Assembly (NCBI GenBank): GCA_016218925.1
Contig: JACRCR010000229.1
Location: 1 to 49,112, forward strand
Direction of reading: 5' to 3'
Length of the DNA: 49,112 nucleotides
Origin: Deltaproteobacteria bacterium
GTDB lineage: Bacteria > Desulfobacterota > Binatia > UBA1149 > CAITLU01
Positions 43,102 through 49,112 of the stretch are shown piece by piece. A program made the translations under genes and the position numbers. Numbering within the stretch: the first letter of the stretch is position 1; every line of letters starts with the position of its first letter. Under the pieces are notes generated by a model. The model saw only the letters and a program-made list of their open reading frames with translations, searched no databases and was not told where the DNA came from.

Positions 43102-43883
43102 GTTCTCTCCGGGCCGACCGCCCACTTCGGCGGTCGCTTCTCGAGGAACGCACAGAAACCCTCGGCAGCCTCATCGGAAACCCTCAGGCGCGCAATCACC
43201 TCGGCCGTGTAGTCGAGCGCCCCGTCGATACCGAGCCGGCACACTGTGTCGACCAGTTCTTTGGCGGCGATGAGCGCCGTCGGACCGGCCTTGCGCAGAT
43301 CGTCGCTGACGCGCCCAACCGCAGCGTCGAGTTCGCCATCGGCGGCGACGATGTCGACCAGTCCGTACGCCAGAGCCTGACGCGCATCGATCGGCTCGCC
43401 GGTCATGAACAGGCGCTTTGCCACCGTCGCACCCAGACGTCGGATGCAGAACGGAGAGATCACCGCCGGCACGATCCCCAGCCGGACTTCGGAGAACTGA
43501 AACCGAGTCGTCTCGCCGGCCACCACGATGTCGCACGCGGCCATCAAGCCTACCCCGCCGCCGATCGCGGGACCGTTCACGCGCGCGACCACCGGCTTGG
43601 GACATGCGGCGACGCGGTGAAACAGCGAGCCCATCCGGTGAGCGTCGCTGCGATTGTCGTCGGCACCGGCCTCGCGCGCCGTGCTCATCGAACGAAGGTC
43701 GGCACCCGCGCAGAACGCCTTGCCGGCGCCGGTGATCACCAGCGCCCTCACCGCGGGATCGGCGCCGTGGCTGTCGACCGCTTTGCCGATCGCTTCCATC
43801 AGTTCGCCCGAGAGGGCGTTGCGCACCTCGGGGCGGTTGAGCGTCACCCAGCCCAGCCCGTCGCGAACTTCGGTCTCTATCAT
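43098..43883 (-). CDS. Enoyl-CoA hydratase/isomerase (crotonase family, methylglutaconyl-CoA-hydratase-like)
   Basis: 261 residues from the ATG at 43883; nine extra codons upstream are possible. Crotonase oxyanion motifs: GAGKAFCAGADLRSM and NGPAIGGGVGLMAACDIVVA. FSEVRLGIVPAVISPFCIRRLG resembles the LiuC/methylglutaconyl-CoA hydratase group of leucine and isoprenoid breakdown, more than long-chain FadB. Cytosolic. It is translationally coupled to the response regulator that follows; the secreted-protein gene upstream ends 51 bases before. Confidence 0.88.
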   Translation of the reverse strand: MIETEVRDGLGWVTLNRPEVRNALSGELMEAIGKAVDSHGADPAVRALVITGAGKAFCAGADLRSMSTAREAGADDNRSDAHRMGSLFHRVAACPKPVVARVNGPAIGGGVGLMAACDIVVAGETTRFQFSEVRLGIVPAVISPFCIRRLGATVAKRLFMTGEPIDARQALAYGLVDIVAADGELDAAVGRVSDDLRKAGPTALIAAKELVDTVCRLGIDGALDYTAEVIARLRVSDEAAEGFCAFLEKRPPKWAVGPERT

Positions 43884-43934
43884 TTGCCCGTTTCTCCTTG
43901 GTCTCTTCATCGGCGGCGACGAAGGGCCGGGTCT

Positions 43935-44741
43935 TCACTTCGGCGGCGTCGAAGCTTTCGGTAAATCCGCGGGCGCGGTCTTGGCCGCGTCCTTTGCGGT
44001 GTCGCCGGCCGCCGGCTTGCCCGCATCGCTGGCCGCATCTTTGGCACCGCCGTCGCCGGCCGGAGTCTGGTACTTCAGTTTGGCCAGCGTCGCGTAGAAC
44101 TGCTGGAAGTAAAGCTGGTTCTCGTAGTCCTGGTCGAGAACGTTCACCTGCATCACCACGTACTGTGACTTGTCCGGCGACAGCACCACGTAATAGACCT
44201 GGTAGAAGTCCTTGCCGAGATCGGCCGGACCATGGACCAGGAAGCGATAGGTGTAGGTGTCCACGACTCCCGGCACCGCCGCGATCGGCGAGACCGCCGC
44301 GAGCTTGTCTTTGGCTTTCTCCATCTGCTGTCTGCGACCCGCCTCGGCAAGCCCGGCCGCCTCGGGCTTGCCGAACTCCGGCGCGACGTTGTCGATCTCG
44401 ATGATGACGTGACAGCGGGTGTTGAATTTTCCCTCCTCCAACTGCTCGACGTAGACGAGTTGAAGACTATCGGCCGCGTTGGCGACCTGACGCCAACCGT
44501 CGGCATCGGGTCCTTCGTAGCGGAAACCACCGAGCGTGTAGTTCTTGGCCAGCGGATCGAGCTGCGCCATGTCCTGGGCAAACGCCGGTGCGACCGACGG
44601 CCCCGCCGCCAGCGCCAGTGCGCCGGCCACCACGGCCAGGACACGCGGCGATGCGCGGCGCGCCGTGCTATTCCGACGCGGCGTCGCAGGCGGCGTCGTT
44701 CGAATCATCGGATTGGACGTGGAACTCAGCATCGAAAGCAT
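43935..44741 (-). CDS. Secreted protein of unknown function
   Basis: About 268 residues from the ATG at 44741 (GGAGG eleven bases upstream); an ATG at 44708 would give a better signal peptide. Either start overlaps the end of the preceding receiver-protein gene by 40-74 bases. The export signal is VLAVVAGALALAAGPSVAPAFAQ. The body has alternating strand and helix, LQLVYVEQLEEGKFNTRCHVIIEID and DFYQVYYVVLSPDKSQYVVMQVNV, ending in an Ala/Lys/Asp-rich tail. No family recognised. Confidence 0.6.
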   Translation of the reverse strand: MLSMLSSTSNPMIRTTPPATPRRNSTARRASPRVLAVVAGALALAAGPSVAPAFAQDMAQLDPLAKNYTLGGFRYEGPDADGWRQVANAADSLQLVYVEQLEEGKFNTRCHVIIEIDNVAPEFGKPEAAGLAEAGRRQQMEKAKDKLAAVSPIAAVPGVVDTYTYRFLVHGPADLGKDFYQVYYVVLSPDKSQYVVMQVNVLDQDYENQLYFQQFYATLAKLKYQTPAGDGGAKDAASDAGKPAAGDTAKDAAKTAPADLPKASTPPK

Positions 44742-45717
44742 GTCGGGTGGTTTCCTCCGTGGGGGCAGTCTCAGGGGCAGCACGCACATCCTGGCGTTGC
44801 GCGTGCTCCGTCACGGCCGCGGCAAACGCGGCTTCTCCTTCATCTCGAAATACCAGCGGCCAGTTGCCGAAGGTCTCGCGCAGCGTCGCGACGCCTGGCC
44901 GGCCCGGACGCTGCGCCGTCATCACCATCACCGGCGCTGCCGCTGCCGTCACGGCGTCGGACTCGGCCAGCACTGCTGCCAGCGCCGCGACCTCTTCGGG
45001 AGCGGTGTCGGCATCGATCAGGACTACGTCGGGTCGCAGCATCCGAGATCGAGCTGCGGCTCCGGCGCTATCGGCGACGGCAATACAGCGAAGCCCCTGG
45101 TTCTCCAGCGCTAAGCAGACGTCGCAGCGCCTTTCGCTGTGGCCGTCGACGACCAGGACCTGCAAGCGCTGCGCGCCGCGTTGGGCCTCGATCGTGCGGC
45201 CGAAGCCCGCGCCTCGCGCCGCTCCGGCCGGTCCCTCGCGCAATATCGAGGCGACTGCGCCCAGGCGGTGCTCGATCGCCGCCAGGCGGCTCTGGCAGCG
45301 CTCGACCGCGACGCTGACCTGAGCATCGAGATTCTCGTCGGGGTCACCGAGTTGCATCTCGACCGTCTCGAGGCGTTCCAGTCCCGCATCGAGCAGATCG
45401 GTGAGTTCTTCGACCGAGGCACGGAGCGCCTCGAGCCGCTCAGCCAGAACCTCGGGATGGTCACCGCCGCCGCCGGCCTCGCCGGCCTCGCCCGGTGCGT
45501 CGGCCTCGTCGCTGTCCTCGCCGAAATCCGCGCCCGACCTGCCCGCGCCCCGCGCCGCCCACTGCGGCCCGCCTGTTTCGTCTATGCCTTGCGCGCGCAA
45601 CTCCGCCAGCGCCTCGCGGGCGTGGGTTGCGAGGTCGGAAAAGGTCTCGCTCGAACGCAGCCCCGCGACCACGTGCGAGAGAACTTCGATCCAGGAGTCT
45701 CGGCGATCTTCTTCCAC
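44668..45717 (-). CDS. Coiled-coil protein with a degenerate receiver domain
   Basis: 349 residues. Residues ~85-160 are a coiled coil (LAERLEALRASVEELTDLLD, ERLETVEMQLGD). Residues ~185-305 resemble a response-regulator receiver: LQVLVVDGHSERRC, VVLIDADT with the putative phosphoacceptor Asp, and VMVMTAQ. The second acidic-pocket residue is lost (VVDGH instead of VVDDD), and the conserved Lys is not clear, so phosphorylation is doubtful. The C-terminal ~40 residues are acidic. It may be a phosphorylation-independent adaptor. Its 3' end overlaps the next gene. Confidence 0.7.
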   Translation of the reverse strand: MEEDRRDSWIEVLSHVVAGLRSSETFSDLATHAREALAELRAQGIDETGGPQWAARGAGRSGADFGEDSDEADAPGEAGEAGGGGDHPEVLAERLEALRASVEELTDLLDAGLERLETVEMQLGDPDENLDAQVSVAVERCQSRLAAIEHRLGAVASILREGPAGAARGAGFGRTIEAQRGAQRLQVLVVDGHSERRCDVCLALENQGLRCIAVADSAGAAARSRMLRPDVVLIDADTAPEEVAALAAVLAESDAVTAAAAPVMVMTAQRPGRPGVATLRETFGNWPLVFRDEGEAAFAAAVTEHAQRQDVRAAPETAPTEETTRHAFDAEFHVQSDDSNDAACDAASE

Positions 45718-45807
45718 GGCCGGGCCGCCGACAGATTCAGCACAGAGCGCGTCACGAATCCATCGCCGCGCCGGTTGCCGGCGATTTGACGATCCGTGGC
45801 CGCCAGA

Positions 45808-46859
<1,052 letters not shown>

Positions 46860-46863
<4 letters not shown>

Positions 46864-48737
46864 CGTCGTTCCTCCCGGCGCCGCTGCGCGGTCACGGCGC
46901 GAATCGTCTCGGTGAGCTGCGCCGCGGTGAACGGCAGGCCTTCGACCTTGTTGATCGCAGTGGCGTCGATCGTGAGTTGATCGCGCAGCAGGCGCACGAG
47001 TTGTCCCAGGTTGAGTTCTGCGACGATCACGGTGCGGAACCGTCGCAGGACCTTGCCGAGATCCTTCGGCAGCGGACTGAGCCAGCGCAGATGGACGTGA
47101 CCGATCGCGAGCCCTTCGGCGTTGAGGCGTTCGACGGCCTCTTCGATCGCTCCGAACGTCGAACCCCAGCCGACCACGACTGCCTCGCCGAGTTCGCTGC
47201 CGGTGACCTCGGTGGCCGCCAGAGAGTCGGCAATCCGTGCGACCTTCTGCGCCCGCACCCTGACCATGCGCTCGTGATTGGCGGGCGCGTAGCTGATGTT
47301 GCCGCTGTCGTAGTCCTTCTCGATTCCGCCGATGCGGTGTTCGAGTCCCGGCGTGCCCGGTTTCGCCCACGGACGCGCCAGTGTGTCGGGGTCGCGCAGG
47401 TAGGGCTGGAAGCCCTCCGCCTGGGTCCTGAAACTCGCTGGCTCGCCGGCGAGGTCGGCAAAGTTCGGAATCTTCCAGGGTTGCGCGCCGTTGGCCAGAT
47501 AGCCATCGGTGAGCAGGATCACCGGCGTCATGTACTTCACCGCCGTCTGCACCGCTTCCATCGCGGCATCGAAACAATCGGTCGGAGTCGAAGCGGCGAT
47601 CACCGCGACCGGACACTCGCCATTGCGACCGTACACGGCCTGCAACAAATCGGCCTGCTCGGTCTTGGTCGGAAGCCCGGTGCTGGGACCGCCACGCTGT
47701 ACGTTGACGACGACCAACGGAAGTTCGGTCATCACCGCAAGACCGATCGCTTCGGTCTTCAGCGCCAGCCCCGGACCGCTCGATGCCGTCACGCCGATGG
47801 CGCCGCCGAACGACGCACCGATCGCCGCACCGATCGCCGCGATCTCGTCCTCGGCCTGGAACGTCACCACGCCAAACTGCTTGTGCGCGCAAAGTTCGTG
47901 CAGGATTTCGCTAGCCGGAGTGATCGGGTACGAACCGTAAACCAGTTGCAGACCGGCCTTGGCAGCGCCGGCCATCAGCCCCCACGCGGTGGCCTGGTTG
48001 CCGGTGATGCTGGTGTAGAGACCGGGCGCGATCGAAGCGGGTCTCACTTCGTACCTGGTACCGAACAGTTCGGTGGTATCACCGAAGTTCCAGCCCGCCT
48101 TCAGCACGCGCGTGTTGGCTTCGACCAGTGCCGGGGTTTTCTTGAAGCGCGCCGCGATCCAGCGCTGGGTCTCCTCGGTGGACCGCTGGTAGAGCCAGCT
48201 ACACAGTCCGAGCGCGAAGAAGTTCCTGCAGCGCACCATCGAACGCTGCGGCAGGTCCATGTCTGACAACGCCTTCGTGGTCAGGCGCGTCATCGGGATC
48301 TCGAACACCCGCCAGCGCGCCAGTTCTCCGGTCTTGGCCGGATGGTCGGCGTAGCCGGCCTTGGCGAGGTTCGATTTCGAGAACGCGTCACCGTCCAGGA
48401 TCAATATGCCGCCGGCCACCAGATCGCCGACGTTGGCTCGGAGCGCGGCCGGATTCATCGCCACCAGCACGCCGGGTGCGTCGCCCGGAGTCAGCACCTT
48501 CTTGCTCGAGAAGTGCAGTTGAAATCCGCTGACGCCGGCCAGCGTGCCAGCCGGTGCGCGAATCTCGGCGGGATAGTCGGGGAGCGTGGCGATGTCGTTA
48601 CCCGCCAGCGCCGACTCGGTGGAAAACTTGCTCCCCGTCACCTGCATGCCGTCGCCGGAATCGCCGGCGAAACGGATCACCACGGTGTCGACGACTTCGA
48701 GCCGTTTGGAGGGAGGAGAGCTGGAGGGTTGCGACAT
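46860..48737 (-). CDS. korA: 2-oxoacid:ferredoxin oxidoreductase fused gamma-alpha subunit
   Basis: 625 residues from the ATG at 48737 (AGGAG eight bases upstream). The gamma domain comes first (~15-190): VVIRFAGDSGDGMQVTG and GGILILDGDAF. The alpha TPP-side domain follows from ~240: ITGNQATAWGLMAGAAKAG, YPITPASEILHELC, FQAEDEIAAIGAAIGASFGGA, and VNVQRGGPSTGLPTKTEQADL. Gamma-alpha fusion is typical of KorA-type enzymes of aerobes and of actinobacterial relatives. First gene of the kor pair, 195 bases from the end of the acyltransferase gene; a palindromic operator candidate lies in that gap. Confidence 0.93.
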
Positions 48738-48805
48738 GCCGGGGCTCCTGGAAACGCGTCGCCGCACTCGCCCGCGCGACTGCGACTGCGTTGCAATCAA
48801 CGAAG

Positions 48806-48819
48806 TGTACGCTCGTACA
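48806..48819 (-). promoter_or_regulatory. Palindromic operator candidate in the korAB promoter
   Basis: TGTACG-CT-CGTACA at 48806-48819 is a perfect 6-bp inverted repeat with a 2-base centre, 69 bases before the korA start. On the minus strand a possible -35 TTGTTG and -10 TACACT, 17 bases apart, flank it, so the palindrome lies in the promoter spacer. This is the classical place for a dimeric repressor of TetR-like type. No regulator gene is linked. Confidence 0.5.
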
Positions 48820-48932
48820 TCGACCGCAACAAAATCCGCGCGCCCGAAAGTGCTCAGACGCTAGTGCTGAATTGTGCGCAGAAACCCAATTGTGCGATTT
48901 GTCAAAAAGACTCGCGCGCGGCGAGTGCGTGA

Positions 48933-49112
48933 CTACGGGACCTCGCCGGCAGCGTTGCTCGATTCGGCCGGCGGTCTGGTCTTCCAACGCCGGTGCGCCC
49001 AGTTCCACTGCTCGGGATAGCGCCGAACCGCCGCTTCGATCGCGGTGGTATAACGCTGCGTCAGTTCCGCGATCGCACGCGCTCTGGCATCGCCCTTGAG
49101 ACGCAGCGGCGG
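48933..49112 (-). CDS. Lipid A biosynthesis lauroyl/myristoyl acyltransferase, C-terminal fragment (cut by window edge)
   Basis: Only the last 59 residues are inside the window, ending at the TAG at 48935-48933. They include [28 protein letters not shown], the end typical of LpxL/LpxM (HtrB) family acyltransferases, where PEQW.W.H.RWKT is conserved. The enzyme adds secondary acyl chains to lipid A at the inner membrane. It reads toward korA on the same strand. Its catalytic HX4D motif would be beyond the edge. Confidence 0.85.
   Translation of the reverse strand, partial: PPLRLKGDARARAIAELTQRYTTAIEAAVRRYPEQWNWAHRRWKTRPPAESSNAAGEVP

Noticed and set aside
43588-43602. Another copy of the thiolase-flanking repeat core (CGGCTTGGGACATG)
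   Set aside because: It falls inside the conserved coding segment CPKPVVARV of the enoyl-CoA hydratase and shares only 14 bases, so chance is the better explanation.

Overview
This is a GC-rich bacterial chromosome segment with about 45 densely packed genes, one tRNA and several gene relics. The content points to a Gram-negative, diderm organism: a complete Mla lipid-transport operon, the end of a lipid A acyltransferase gene, lipoproteins, and secreted proteins with thrombospondin-3 repeats or very many cysteines. An F420-type luciferase-like oxidoreductase, CoA-thioester enzymes, a DUF1329 protein and a 2-oxoacid:ferredoxin oxidoreductase recall uncultivated 'deltaproteobacterial' lineages such as Binatota or Desulfobacterota relatives. 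That placement is inference; no rRNA or marker gene here settles it.

Layout. 1-5 kb: the end of a very large STAND NTPase whose N-terminus looks like a Cap4-type nuclease (an Avs-like antiphage candidate), then a scar holding relics of pstB and of a thiolase 3' end. 5-10.3 kb: two convergent secreted proteins, a Kelch/thrombospondin-3 protein and a 1,006-residue cysteine-rich protein, separated by a strong hairpin. 10.4-15 kb: a leftward group (AttH/DUF7065-like protein, APH-type kinase-like protein, an unknown gene), a decayed transposase, and a thiolase flanked by copies of an unusual 30-bp repeat.

15.2-18 kb: the most interesting region. Three rightward genes encode a DsrE protein, a TusA domain fused to a core-MetE methyltransferase, and a cysteine-rich protein with a second TusA domain. 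A perfect 17-bp inverted repeat lies just upstream. Together they look like a sulfur-relay system wired directly to a zinc thiol methyltransferase. I know of no described pathway with exactly this composition.

18-30.7 kb: metabolic and housekeeping genes (LLM oxidoreductase, gamma-glutamyltransferase, GNAT, SDR, DUF1329 protein, tRNA-Arg, DNA polymerase IV, a Tat-exported aldo/keto reductase with two ferredoxin clusters, CysS, acetyl-CoA synthetase). 30.8-34.4 kb: mlaFED-mlaA-mlaC. 34.4-36.3 kb: a translationally coupled SDR/acyl-CoA dehydrogenase pair. 36.3-40.1 kb: a gliding-type ABC transporter (ATPase, permease, GldG-like, DUF4340).

40.2-49.1 kb: a YCF48-like lipoprotein, secreted proteins of unknown role, an SCP2-domain protein, a response regulator overlapping an enoyl-CoA hydratase gene, a degenerate receiver protein, a 2-oxoacid:ferredoxin oxidoreductase pair behind a palindromic operator candidate, and the 3' end of a lipid A acyltransferase gene. 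CysS/AcsA, SDR/ACAD, the ABC genes, ECH/response regulator and the oxidoreductase pair abut or overlap by a few bases, which indicates co-translation.
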